A DNA stretch of 64,000 bases from Paenibacillus wynnii (GTDB taxonomy: Bacteria; Bacillota; Bacilli; Paenibacillales; Paenibacillaceae), in the NCBI RefSeq assembly GCF_030812855.1, contig NZ_JAUSTK010000003.1, forward strand, positions 124,001-188,000, in the 5' to 3' direction. The notes beneath the pieces were generated by a model. It worked only from the letters and a program-made list of their open reading frames with translations, ran no database searches and was not told the origin of the DNA. The position numbers and the translations under genes are program-made. Positions 26,797 through 35,228 of the stretch are shown piece by piece (within the stretch, counting starts at the first letter, position 1; every line of letters starts with the position of its first letter).

Positions 26797-27324
26797 ATGA
26801 TCTTCCTTCCAAGATGGTTCTTATTTTAAAAACTTTTTCGATCCCCCTAAATCCCCCTTAGCCAAGGGGGACCCCAAGGGCCCCGGCCCTCTGGACACCC
26901 GGAATGGGCGTACCTGCGACGAACGGAGCATTGGAGGGTAATGGTGCTTGGAGCGCTAACGTTCCCTTGCGGGAACACGCTTAACTGCGGCGACGGTAAA
27001 GTCGAAGAAGATGGAGCATTGTGTTACTTTTGGTGTTATCTGATAAGGAGTGTGCTAACAGGCGCTGGCGGCTATGCCGCATCGCTTACTACCAACCCTA
27101 TGTAACTCTAAACACACCACAAGTTTTAGCTTTAATTGTATTTTGTACAATAAAATAATCCTGAATCATTGATTATATCGATTTAACTGCATTTATTGCA
27201 GTTATATTGCTCACCTAAAGCCACACCATAACAATTTTGAGTATATAGTTGCATATTATACAGTTAAAATGAACATTTGATAATTCTCAAGGCGTTTAAC
27301 TGCAGAAAGTGCAAGTATAGCTAA
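26797..27324. other. 528-bp non-coding gap between cdd and era with repeat-like DNA
   Basis: No credible open frame. The era-proximal half (about 26841-27120) is GC-rich and has CCCCCTT-AGCC-AAGGGGG (26853-26870), AACGTTCCCTTGCGGGAAC and GGCGGCTATGCCGC hairpins. It reads like a decayed dispersed repeat. The cdd-proximal half is AT-rich with AACTGCA-TTTAT-TGCAGTT (27185-27203). The 26853-26870 hairpin may stop transcription on the minus strand, but it lacks an adjacent T-run. Confidence 0.55.
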
Positions 27325-27747
27325 TTACAACTCAGGCGCTTGTCCTTGTTCTAGATCTGCAGGACCAAATGCACCTGGCAGAAGATCACGTACCGTAGTC
27401 TCTCTCATCTCTCCCTTAAGGTTACCAAGAATAACCTTCATATCGGGATGACATAGCTCAATCATAACTTGACGGCATACGCCGCAAGGAGATACAGGCT
27501 CATCCGTATCGGCAATAACGGCGATTGCTTTGAAGGATCCGGGTTTATGACCGTCGGCTACAGCACGAAATAACGCGGTGCGCTCAGCACAATTGGTAGG
27601 TCCGAAAGCTGCATTTTCCACATTGCAGCCGTGATGCACATGCCCGTCTTGATCAAGTAGAGCAGCGCCCACTCCGAAGCGGGAATAAGGGATATACGCA
27701 TTAGCGCGTGCTTTAGCGGCTTCTTGAAGAAGTAAAGCGGTATTCAT
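27325..27747 (-). CDS. cdd: Cytidine deaminase
   Basis: Hydrolyses cytidine and deoxycytidine to uridine and deoxyuridine in pyrimidine salvage. The zinc site is complete: CNVENAAFGPTNCAERTALF holds the first Cys and the catalytic Glu, and PCGVCRQVM the other two cysteines. 140 residues, the tetrameric short form. Start ATG 27747 with AGGGGG 6 nt upstream; the frame extension to 27777 is not supported. Lies downstream of dgkA, as in B. subtilis. Confidence 0.96.
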   Translation of the reverse strand: MNTALLLQEAAKARANAYIPYSRFGVGAALLDQDGHVHHGCNVENAAFGPTNCAERTALFRAVADGHKPGSFKAIAVIADTDEPVSPCGVCRQVMIELCHPDMKVILGNLKGEMRETTVRDLLPGAFGPADLEQGQAPEL

Positions 27748-27820
27748 AGTTGTCCCCCTAAAAGTTTTGTAGAGCAAAACCGGCTTCGTAAACCTATTGT
27801 TCGTGATGGAAGTACACTGA

Positions 27821-28216
27821 TTATGACATAAGTCCTGTAATCCAGTCCATCACGGGATGGTAAAAGACATATATCCCCGTAATAACAGCAAACACCGCCG
27901 TAAGCAGGACAGCACCTGCGGCGGTATCTTTTGCGGTCTTAGCCAGTGGATGAATGTCCGACGATATGAGATCTACAGCCGCTTCGATCGCAGTATTGAG
28001 TAGTTCAGCACTCAACACAAGAGTTATCGCAAGAAGAAGCAGCATCCAACTAATCGGCGGGAGCCTGAACAAAGCAGCAGCAACAAGAACAACAACAGCT
28101 AGCCCGCTGTGCACCTTCATATTCAGTTCGCTTCTGAATGCACTTGCGATTCCCTGCGCCGCAAAGCGAAAAGAGTGCCAGAATTTTTTATGGCCCACTG
28201 CTGTGTTCTTAACCAT
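27821..28216 (-). CDS. dgkA: Undecaprenol/diacylglycerol kinase (DgkA family)
   Basis: Small membrane kinase, 131 residues, with three membrane helices and the family motif VLSAELLNTAIEAAVDLISSD, whose Glu and Asn residues bind Mg-ATP, plus the amphipathic N-terminus FWHSFRFAAQGI. In Gram-positives this family phosphorylates undecaprenol, feeding cell-wall lipid carrier recycling. The start overlaps the ybeY stop by one base (TAATG), so the two are coupled. Neighbours are ybeY upstream and cdd downstream, the conserved order. Confidence 0.95.
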   Translation of the reverse strand: MVKNTAVGHKKFWHSFRFAAQGIASAFRSELNMKVHSGLAVVVLVAAALFRLPPISWMLLLLAITLVLSAELLNTAIEAAVDLISSDIHPLAKTAKDTAAGAVLLTAVFAVITGIYVFYHPVMDWITGLMS

Positions 28217-28713
28217 TAGCGTGTCAGCCCGACTTGGCTTAGTACATGCTCCTGTTTAGACATCATCTCAGCCTCGGTAGCTTCATCCTGATGGTCATAG
28301 CCTAATAAATGCAAAAAGCCATGTACGAACAGGAATCCAAGCTCACGTTCCAGGGAATGTCCATACTCCGCTGCCTGTTCTTGTGCTCGTGTTACGGAGA
28401 TTATGATATCTCCGAGCGCATTAGGAATCTCCTCAGATTCCTCGCCCTCTTCTACTTCATATATGATCTCCGGCTCATCTTCCCCGGTATCGTTCATAGC
28501 AAAAGACAACACATCTGTAGGGCGGTCAATACCGCGGAAATCCCGGTTTAGCTCATGAATACGCTCATTATTCACAAAGGTAAGATCAACCTCACCCTCA
28601 TCTACACCCTCAAGCTCACCCGCTTTTTGCAAAATGGTCTCCAGAAGTTCAATAAGAGAATCACTAATCTCAAATTCATTCTGCTCGTTGTTCCAAATCA
28701 TCTGTAGGCTCAT
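28216..28713 (-). CDS. ybeY: Endoribonuclease YbeY (rRNA maturation)
   Basis: Metal-dependent RNase that matures 16S rRNA ends. The zinc-binding HGFLHLLGYDHQDEATEAEM near residues 130-150 gives the three-histidine motif, and NRDFRGIDRPTDVLSFAM is the conserved substrate-side segment. 165 residues. An acidic insert EIIYEVEEGEESEE precedes the conserved GDIIIS. It overlaps pgpH (stop 28710) by 4 bp upstream and dgkA by one base. Confidence 0.96.
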   Translation of the reverse strand: MSLQMIWNNEQNEFEISDSLIELLETILQKAGELEGVDEGEVDLTFVNNERIHELNRDFRGIDRPTDVLSFAMNDTGEDEPEIIYEVEEGEESEEIPNALGDIIISVTRAQEQAAEYGHSLERELGFLFVHGFLHLLGYDHQDEATEAEMMSKQEHVLSQVGLTR

Positions 28714-30962
28714 CCATTTACAGCCCCTTCCTCTTTTTTCGGTTTACGCATATCTTCGGGATATTCTATCCTCGAATGGAAAATGCCCATTACCGTCTCT
28801 TTAAGCGTCCGTGATATAGTTTCCAGTTCTTTAATCGTTAGATCGCACTCATCAAATTGATGATCATCGAGCCGGCTTTTGATAATCTTTTCAATCATTG
28901 TCTCTACCTGACTCACTGTAGGTTTGCGTAGCGAACGCACTGCCGCCTCTACACTGTCAGCAATTCCCACAACTGCCGATTCCTTCGATTGGGCCTTCGG
29001 ACCGGGGTAACGGAAGTCATCCTCGGTGAAATCAGGCTCACAACCCTTATCTTCTGCAAGTCGCAGTGCTTTATGATAAAAATAATGCAAAAAGGTTGTA
29101 CCGTGATGCTGCTCGGCAATATCGCGTATCGGCTTAGGCAGCTTGTATTCCTTCAGCATCTCCACACCGTCGCGCGCATGGGCTACAATGATAGACTTAC
29201 TTAGCTTAGGTTCTATCGAGTCATGCGGATTCTCCATCCCATTCTGGTTTTCTATAAAATAGAATGGGCGTTTGGTTTTACCAATGTCGTGATAATAGGA
29301 TCCTACTCGGCATAGCAATCCATCCGCCCCAATGGCCTCCGCAGCCGCCTCAGACAAATTGCCAACCATTACACTATGATGATAGGTTCCTGGTGTTTCA
29401 GTAAGCAGCTTGCGGAGCAGCGGATGATTGGGATTGGATAACTCCACCAGCTTCAAGGCTGAAAGAATGCCAAAGGTGGTTTCAAAGAATGGCATGAGTC
29501 CGATTACCAACACCGCCGTTATCAATCCCCCCGCAAAAGAAAACCCGAGAGCATACAACGTATCTACTTCTTTCCAAACCCCGCCGTTTAGTAGAGATAG
29601 GATAAAGACTGTCAAAGCCCCGAAAAGCGATACCATTATACCGCCCTTAAGCAAAGTAGAACGCTGTCCAGCGCGGTGGGTAGCAAAAATAGCCACATAC
29701 GAAACAATCAGGACAAAGAATCCGAAAGTAAAGTCGAAAATTGTATTTTGTTGAACATTTAATATAATACTCGCCAATATAGCAAAGAGAATCGAACAAA
29801 AATAGGCCAGTGTAATATCAAGCAGCATAGCTACCAGCATGGATCCAATGGCAACGGGAGCCAGAAAACCTATGTAAGGTCGGGCATCTGTTTGCAGATA
29901 TGCCGCCAACCGCATAGAAATTATGGTAATTGCAAAGACAAGAACCAGCATCAACAGCTGGGAATTGTTGTATTTAAAGCCCGATGTTCCATTGTATCTA
30001 ATAAAAGTAAGAAGTCCAAAAGTGAGCATGGATACAAGAAGCAGCAAGCCTAGCTGCGGTAAGTAATTAACTTCATTACGGAGCATTTTATTCTCATCCA
30101 GAAACTTGTACAGTTCCGGAGTAATAAGTTCTCCTTTTTTGACCATTACTTCGCCTTGTTCTATAAACACTTGAGGCGTATTCTCGCGGGCTTGAACCTC
30201 CGCTTCCTTAGTAGCGTCCTCGTCATAAAACTTATTACTTGTGATCACCAATCTAGTTATCTCTTGTACCACTTCGCGTGCAGTTCGTTGAGTGAGGGAG
30301 CTAACACTGACAAGCTCGGCTACCTTGGCTCTCGCTGTCTGGGCATCGGAAATCTGGTCGTTCATAAGCCGAATCACAATCTCCCGGGCAACAGGCTTCA
30401 TCTCTATAATATCCTGTGATGTCAGACGCGGAATTTTAATAAAAGTCTCTTCCGGGATGACATAAGTTTGTTCCTTGATCTTAGATTGCATCTCATCCAG
30501 CAAATGCTCGGAGTAGGCATTGCTACTTCGACTCGAAGACACAAAATTCAATAAAAAGTCCCGAGCCCGCTGAGGAATTTCCTCTCGGTAAATTCCAGTC
30601 TTATCGCTTTGAGAAATGGAATCATCTTGATTAAGACGATCGATCCGATCCAGCAGCGAAGTAACTAGATTCTCACTTCGAGTCGGAATGATCTTGTATT
30701 TGGGCTGTACCTGTTCAGCTGCTTCTTCTTGCGCTTTCAGAGTAGCCTTGTTATCAGGTATCCTCATGGGGGCGGTTATTTCTTTAGCGCTATAAGTATT
30801 TTCTTTAATATCATACCGTTTAGGCAGGAGATCAGAGCTTAAGCTGATGTAGAACAAAATACCCAGCAGCGCAAAGAGAGTATAGCGCGTAAGCGCGCTA
30901 TACTTCCAGCCGTAGTTACTATATACAAATCCACTAAGTTTAGACGGTTGCTTTGAAGCCAT
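28710..30962 (-). CDS. pgpH: PgpH: 7TM-HD cyclic-di-AMP phosphodiesterase
   Basis: Membrane HD-domain enzyme that hydrolyses c-di-AMP. About 750 residues: one N-terminal membrane helix (LFALLGILFYISLSSDLLP), an extracellular 7TMR-HDED domain (about 60-280), a seven-helix membrane block (about 290-480), then a cytoplasmic HD domain with YHHSVMVGNLSEAAAEAIGA, YYHDIGKTKRPFYF and AEQHHGTTFLHYFY, the metal-binding His and Asp residues. ATG at 30962 (MASKQPSK) follows AAGGGGATTG; the longer frame runs into the phoH end. Lies between phoH and ybeY. Confidence 0.95.
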   Translation of the reverse strand: MASKQPSKLSGFVYSNYGWKYSALTRYTLFALLGILFYISLSSDLLPKRYDIKENTYSAKEITAPMRIPDNKATLKAQEEAAEQVQPKYKIIPTRSENLVTSLLDRIDRLNQDDSISQSDKTGIYREEIPQRARDFLLNFVSSSRSSNAYSEHLLDEMQSKIKEQTYVIPEETFIKIPRLTSQDIIEMKPVAREIVIRLMNDQISDAQTARAKVAELVSVSSLTQRTAREVVQEITRLVITSNKFYDEDATKEAEVQARENTPQVFIEQGEVMVKKGELITPELYKFLDENKMLRNEVNYLPQLGLLLLVSMLTFGLLTFIRYNGTSGFKYNNSQLLMLVLVFAITIISMRLAAYLQTDARPYIGFLAPVAIGSMLVAMLLDITLAYFCSILFAILASIILNVQQNTIFDFTFGFFVLIVSYVAIFATHRAGQRSTLLKGGIMVSLFGALTVFILSLLNGGVWKEVDTLYALGFSFAGGLITAVLVIGLMPFFETTFGILSALKLVELSNPNHPLLRKLLTETPGTYHHSVMVGNLSEAAAEAIGADGLLCRVGSYYHDIGKTKRPFYFIENQNGMENPHDSIEPKLSKSIIVAHARDGVEMLKEYKLPKPIRDIAEQHHGTTFLHYFYHKALRLAEDKGCEPDFTEDDFRYPGPKAQSKESAVVGIADSVEAAVRSLRKPTVSQVETMIEKIIKSRLDDHQFDECDLTIKELETISRTLKETVMGIFHSRIEYPEDMRKPKKEEGAVNG

Positions 30963-30978
30963 GAAGACAATCCCCTTT

Positions 30979-31950
30979 TTAGTCGAGGTTTTCGGCAGAG
31001 CGGTCATAGGCAACAATAATTTTTTGAACCAGGGAATGCCGAACTACATCCTGTTCCCCAAAGAAGACAAAGCCAAGCTCTTCTATACCTGACAAAATCG
31101 CCTTGGCTTCATTCAAACCGGATTTCTTGCCCCGTGGCAAGTCAATCTGGGTTACGTCGCCTGTAATGACCATCTTGGATCCGAAACCGAGTCGTGTCAG
31201 GAACATTTTCATTTGCTCCGGTGTTGTGTTCTGTGCTTCATCAAGAATAATAAAGGAATCTTCGAGTGTACGCCCCCGCATGTAGGCAAGGGGCGCAATT
31301 TCAATTATTCCGCGCTCAAGGGCTTTGGCAACCTGATCTGGCCCCATAACGTCGAATAAGGCGTCATAAAGCGGGCGTAGATATGGATCTACCTTTTCCT
31401 GCAAATCGCCTGGAAGGAACCCCAAGCTCTCTCCAGCCTCTACAGCCGGACGAGTGAGGACAATTTTCTTAACGGAGCCTTCTTTAAGAGCCGTTACGGC
31501 TAGAACTACTGCAAGATACGTCTTGCCTGTTCCTGCAGGTCCAATACCAAATACTATATCCCGTTTTTTGATAGTCGTCACATAATGTTTCTGACCAATC
31601 GTTTTGACACGGATGGGCTTTCCGCGGAAGGTAGTTGTAATTTCGCCTTTGAACAGATCAAGCAACTGATCCGCACGAAAATCCTTTGCCAACTCCACAG
31701 CATATTTTATATCCCGTTCACTAAGAACATATCCACTTCGGATCAGGGAAAGCAACACATTAAAGAGCTGACCTAGCATATCTACTTCCCGCTCTGCCCC
31801 CCGGATTGTCAATTCAGCTTCACGGGAATCAATAATAGCGTGTATTTCAGACTCGATTATTTTCAGAAATCCATCCTGCGGGCCAAATAGCGCTTGTGCT
31901 TCTCCCGCATTTTGCAGTGATATCCGTATGCTTTCAGTCTGTTCTGACAA
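30979..31950 (-). CDS. phoH: PhoH-family ATPase (YqfE/PhoH)
   Basis: Predicted RNA-associated ATPase, 323 residues. An N-terminal KH-like/EDD region (about 1-110) is followed by a P-loop domain with IGPAGTGKTYLAVV (about 138-151) and the DEAQNTTPEQMKMFLTRLGF region (Walker B) and MVITGDVTQIDLPRG, as in all PhoH-like proteins. The family works with YbeY in RNA processing, which fits its place two genes upstream. The ATG at 31950 is 6 bp after the yqfD stop. Confidence 0.95.
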   Translation of the reverse strand: MSEQTESIRISLQNAGEAQALFGPQDGFLKIIESEIHAIIDSREAELTIRGAEREVDMLGQLFNVLLSLIRSGYVLSERDIKYAVELAKDFRADQLLDLFKGEITTTFRGKPIRVKTIGQKHYVTTIKKRDIVFGIGPAGTGKTYLAVVLAVTALKEGSVKKIVLTRPAVEAGESLGFLPGDLQEKVDPYLRPLYDALFDVMGPDQVAKALERGIIEIAPLAYMRGRTLEDSFIILDEAQNTTPEQMKMFLTRLGFGSKMVITGDVTQIDLPRGKKSGLNEAKAILSGIEELGFVFFGEQDVVRHSLVQKIIVAYDRSAENLD

Positions 31951-31956
31951 GTAGCC

Positions 31957-33147
31957 TCATTCTCCTCGGTTGTATACTATCGGAAGTTCTTCCGCAATTC
32001 TCTCTTCCACTTCAAAAAGCACTTTCATATAAACTTTACCATTCTCTCTCTTCTCATGCAAAATTTTTTGGCTTTTGAGGACGCTATCATTGCCGTAATG
32101 GGCTAAAATATCGTTCTTTGCAATCTCCAAACCCTTATCACGGGCCTCCTGAGGAGTTAAAGTGACTGTCTTGACCTCAACCTCCAATTCCTTCTCCGTC
32201 ATCCACCCGATTGGCATATGGATAGAGCGCCAGGATAAAGGAACCTTCTCCGTAAGAGTATTGGATTTCTCAAAAGGAGATTTGCCATAACCCCACAGTT
32301 GTACCGCCCATTTGCCCAGAACCAGATAAGAATGATCTTTACGTTGGCCTGTATAAGAATTGACATCCGTCTTCAAGGGTACGTTTATATTATACTCATG
32401 CCATACCAGGCCCTTAACCTCGCCTTTAGCCACTACGTATTGAATGCTCTCTTCATCGCCCAGAGCTCCGGAGATCAGAATATCCCCTTTCTTTACTCGG
32501 GTATTACGGCCTACAACAGGTCTTCCCTGCTCCGCATAAATTTCGGTAACTACGGCATCCGTCCTGCTAACCAGATGTCGCTGACTATACAAAGGCTTCT
32601 TCTCCGGTTGCACAGCTTCCACGATCTGTATCTTCACTGCTGTACCGGTTCGCTGCACCCCAATCCAGGATGTGCCCGGCAACCGTACCGTGAGCTCTCT
32701 AGAAAGCTTGTCCGGATCCTCCATACGCCAAATCCACTGAAATGGAAAAACCCCCTCTTGGCGGGCCGCATCGAGCACATCCTCGGCAGCAATGCGTTCA
32801 TTCCCCTCCACATCTACACTCCACACCATAGACGATAGTAAAAAAAGCGCAATACCGAAAAACAGTAAACCCGCTGCAAAAAATTTTCGTCTCCAAAGCC
32901 TCGCAGTTATAAAAGGTAATCCACTACGGTTTGTAATATGTATTCGACAGCCTGTCTTTTTCAAAAGCGGCCGGAGAGCATAGAAATCATTCAGCAGCAG
33001 CTTCAGATTCAGGCCGCTCTTCACGGGCTTCACATCCCAGATGACTATACCAAGACCGGTAAGGGCATTAATAAACAGTTCTACCTGCGGCCCAGTCACG
33101 TGAAGTGTAACGACCCCCCGCAGCCATGACAGAGGTGCTTCCTTCAT
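31957..33147 (-). CDS. yqfD: Sporulation protein YqfD
   Basis: 396-residue membrane protein of the YqfD family, made under the mother-cell sigma factor and needed for normal sporulation in B. subtilis. The N-terminal ~90 residues are soluble (WLRGVVTLHVTGPQVELFIN), followed by one membrane helix (FFAAGLLFFGIALFLLSSMV, about 88-108) and a large outer domain with VDVEGNERIAAEDVLDAARQ. The start ATG overlaps the yqfC stop as ATGA. It marks the organism as an endospore former. Confidence 0.94.
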   Translation of the reverse strand: MKEAPLSWLRGVVTLHVTGPQVELFINALTGLGIVIWDVKPVKSGLNLKLLLNDFYALRPLLKKTGCRIHITNRSGLPFITARLWRRKFFAAGLLFFGIALFLLSSMVWSVDVEGNERIAAEDVLDAARQEGVFPFQWIWRMEDPDKLSRELTVRLPGTSWIGVQRTGTAVKIQIVEAVQPEKKPLYSQRHLVSRTDAVVTEIYAEQGRPVVGRNTRVKKGDILISGALGDEESIQYVVAKGEVKGLVWHEYNINVPLKTDVNSYTGQRKDHSYLVLGKWAVQLWGYGKSPFEKSNTLTEKVPLSWRSIHMPIGWMTEKELEVEVKTVTLTPQEARDKGLEIAKNDILAHYGNDSVLKSQKILHEKRENGKVYMKVLFEVEERIAEELPIVYNRGE

Positions 33148-33437
33148 GAGCTCTCCTCACTTTCCTTATATCTGATCTCTCCGATTATTCCTTCTACAGC
33201 CAATTCCTGACCCAATATGGTCCTAATCTCCAGACCTTTACCTGATATCTCCAAGGATCCCTTAGATAAAGCAAGCTTCAACAATTCTGAAGAAAAATGC
33301 AGTACACCACGATGGTTCTCAACATACAACTCCTTGTTGCCGATCAGGGTGATCCGGGGCATATCATGCAGCAAATCCTGCGGCAGATCCAGCATCCCGT
33401 TTGTCCATCCCCGCAGCCTCCGGCCGATCCGGGTCAT
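33144..33437 (-). CDS. yqfC: Sporulation protein YqfC
   Basis: 97 residues: MTRIGRRLRGWTNGMLDLPQ at the N-terminus, then DMPRITLIGNKELYVENHRG and a beta-rich second half, the YabP/YqfC fold. Partner of YqfD in sporulation. GGGGGAG precedes the ATG by 9 nt, and it overlaps yqfD by 4 bp. The YqfC-YqfD pair is conserved in endospore formers. Confidence 0.93.
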   Translation of the reverse strand: MTRIGRRLRGWTNGMLDLPQDLLHDMPRITLIGNKELYVENHRGVLHFSSELLKLALSKGSLEISGKGLEIRTILGQELAVEGIIGEIRYKESEESS

Positions 33438-33512
33438 ATATAGACGCTCCCCCTTCCTCTACTGTACACCTTATGCGGTAGCACTACTTTTTATGAGAAG
33501 AAGTGTCGTACA

Positions 33513-33548
33513 AAAAAAAAGCCCGCGACCTAACGCAGGTCGCGGGCT
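33513..33548 (-). terminator. Strong intrinsic terminator downstream of the 33572-34150 gene
   Basis: Perfect 11-bp stem GCCCGCGACCT/AGGTCGCGGGC (33522-33532/33538-33548) with nine T on the minus strand. It divides the floA-side operon from the yqfC-yqfD operon. Confidence 0.95.
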
Positions 33549-33571
33549 TCAGCAATGTAGACAGGCCGGTA

Positions 33572-34150
33572 TCAGCCTTCTCTACGGGAATTAAATGGAC
33601 GTTTCGAACGCGGAGGGCTCAGTATTTCAGCCCAAATCAAACCGTTTTGCAACTGCTTAGAGTGTATTGATGTGTGTTTATCCGATGCCTCCATTACTCT
33701 TGAGGTAGAAGCCGGGCTGTTTTCCTTGATGTCATCGGTAGCGCTTATCTGATTAAAGGCAGAATACAATCGGTCTAATTCCTGGTCCATTTCCTTAATA
33801 CGGGTTTCTAGACTTCCCCCTCCAGGCTGCTCCATGGATGAACCTTCACCAGTCTCGTAATCAGGGGTTGCATTATATTCGCTCACCGAAGGGGAAGAGA
33901 ATGGTCTTTCCGGAGTTTGCGGGTGTAATTTACCTGGAACGGGGAAACCGCTACCCTGTGCTTGTGGCTTCCGCTCAGCTTCACCCTCCATGTATCCACG
34001 CATTTTCGCAAAAATATCCTTTCCCTCACCGCCAAAGGTTGGCATGGCTCCACGCGGAGCCCGTTTCTTATTATCGCTGCCTTTTTTCGCCTTATTCACA
34101 TTGGACACAATGGCAAACACAATCACACCTATGATATATATCCAGCTCAT
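33572..34150 (-). CDS. Membrane-anchored hypothetical protein at the yqfB position
   Basis: 192 residues: one N-terminal membrane helix (SWIYIIGVIVFAIVSNVNKA), then a charged, low-complexity, proline/serine-rich cytoplasmic tail with EMDQELDRLYSAFNQI as a short helical segment and a basic end (RSKRPFNSRREG). It sits 16 bp after floA and ends at a strong terminator, so it is probably the last gene of the nfeD-floA transcript. In B. subtilis the small yqfB takes this place; the two sequences do not look alike. Its role may be tied to the FloA membrane assemblies, which is inference. Confidence 0.78.
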   Translation of the reverse strand: MSWIYIIGVIVFAIVSNVNKAKKGSDNKKRAPRGAMPTFGGEGKDIFAKMRGYMEGEAERKPQAQGSGFPVPGKLHPQTPERPFSSPSVSEYNATPDYETGEGSSMEQPGGGSLETRIKEMDQELDRLYSAFNQISATDDIKENSPASTSRVMEASDKHTSIHSKQLQNGLIWAEILSPPRSKRPFNSRREG

Positions 34151-34166
34151 GGGATATCACATCCCC

Positions 34167-35168
34167 TTATTTATTTGTTTTTGAATCGCCGGCATTATCT
34201 TGATCATTCAATTTACTCAGTGAACCCCGCATTTGAGTATCAGCCTCGATATTCTTCAGGTTCATATAGTCCATAACGCCCATTTTCCCTTCGCGCAGAG
34301 CTTCTGACAACGCCAGTGGAACTTGAGATTCAGCTTCTACCACCAACGCTCTCATCTCAACCACGCGCGCTTTCATCTCTTGCTCATGCGCTACCGCCAT
34401 GGCTCTGCGTTCTTCGGCTTTGGCCTGAGCGATACGTTTATCCGCTTCAGCCTGCTCTGTTTGAAGATAAGCACCAATGTTCTTACCTACATCGATATCT
34501 GCAATATCTATAGACAAGATCTCAAACGCCGTTCCTGAATCCAAGCCTTTGGATAGAACCATTCGAGAAATAGAATCAGGGTTTTCCAGAACGTCCTTAT
34601 GTGAATTACTGGAACCGACAGTGGTTACAATTCCTTCGCCGACACGGGCGATTATGGTTTCTTCCCCAGCACCGCCGACGAGACGATCAATGTTAGCACG
34701 TACTGTAACACGGGCTTTAACTTTTACCTCAATCCCGTTTTTGGCCACAGCTGCAACAATCGGAGTCTCAATAACACGTGGATTTACACTCATCTGAACA
34801 GCCAACAGCACATCGCGTCCAGCAAGGTCGATCGCAGCGGCACGTGTGAACTCCAAAGGTATGTCCGCACGTTGGGCAGCGATAAGAGCATTTACAACAC
34901 GGTCTACATTACCGCCTGCCAAATAGTGACTTTCGAGCTCGTTAATATTAATACCTAATCCTGCCTTAGTTGCTTTAATTAAAGGATTTACAATTCGACT
35001 TGGTGTTACACGACGTAATCTCATGGCAACCAGAGTAATAATACTGATTCTTACACCAGAAGCCCATGCTGAAACCCACAGCATAACCGGGAAAAAGCTG
35101 AAAAAGACGCTTAACAAGATGATCACGGCAACCGCGATCAATAAAACTGTAATAAGAGATGCCTCCAT
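34167..35168 (-). CDS. floA: Flotillin-like protein FloA (YqfA)
   Basis: 333 residues. One N-terminal hydrophobic hairpin ([20 protein letters not shown]), then an SPFH-like domain with [20 protein letters not shown] and [20 protein letters not shown], and a C-terminal helical region [20 protein letters not shown] that drives oligomerisation. FloA organises functional membrane microdomains, affecting signalling and secretion. It follows the nfeD gene by 60 bp, the usual flotillin-NfeD pairing. Confidence 0.96.
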   Translation of the reverse strand: MEASLITVLLIAVAVIILLSVFFSFFPVMLWVSAWASGVRISIITLVAMRLRRVTPSRIVNPLIKATKAGLGININELESHYLAGGNVDRVVNALIAAQRADIPLEFTRAAAIDLAGRDVLLAVQMSVNPRVIETPIVAAVAKNGIEVKVKARVTVRANIDRLVGGAGEETIIARVGEGIVTTVGSSNSHKDVLENPDSISRMVLSKGLDSGTAFEILSIDIADIDVGKNIGAYLQTEQAEADKRIAQAKAEERRAMAVAHEQEMKARVVEMRALVVEAESQVPLALSEALREGKMGVMDYMNLKNIEADTQMRGSLSKLNDQDNAGDSKTNK

Positions 35169-35228
35169 AATTTAAAATTACCTCCGTTTATAATTTGGTG
35201 TTTATTTCCACGCTTAACCTAGTTTACC

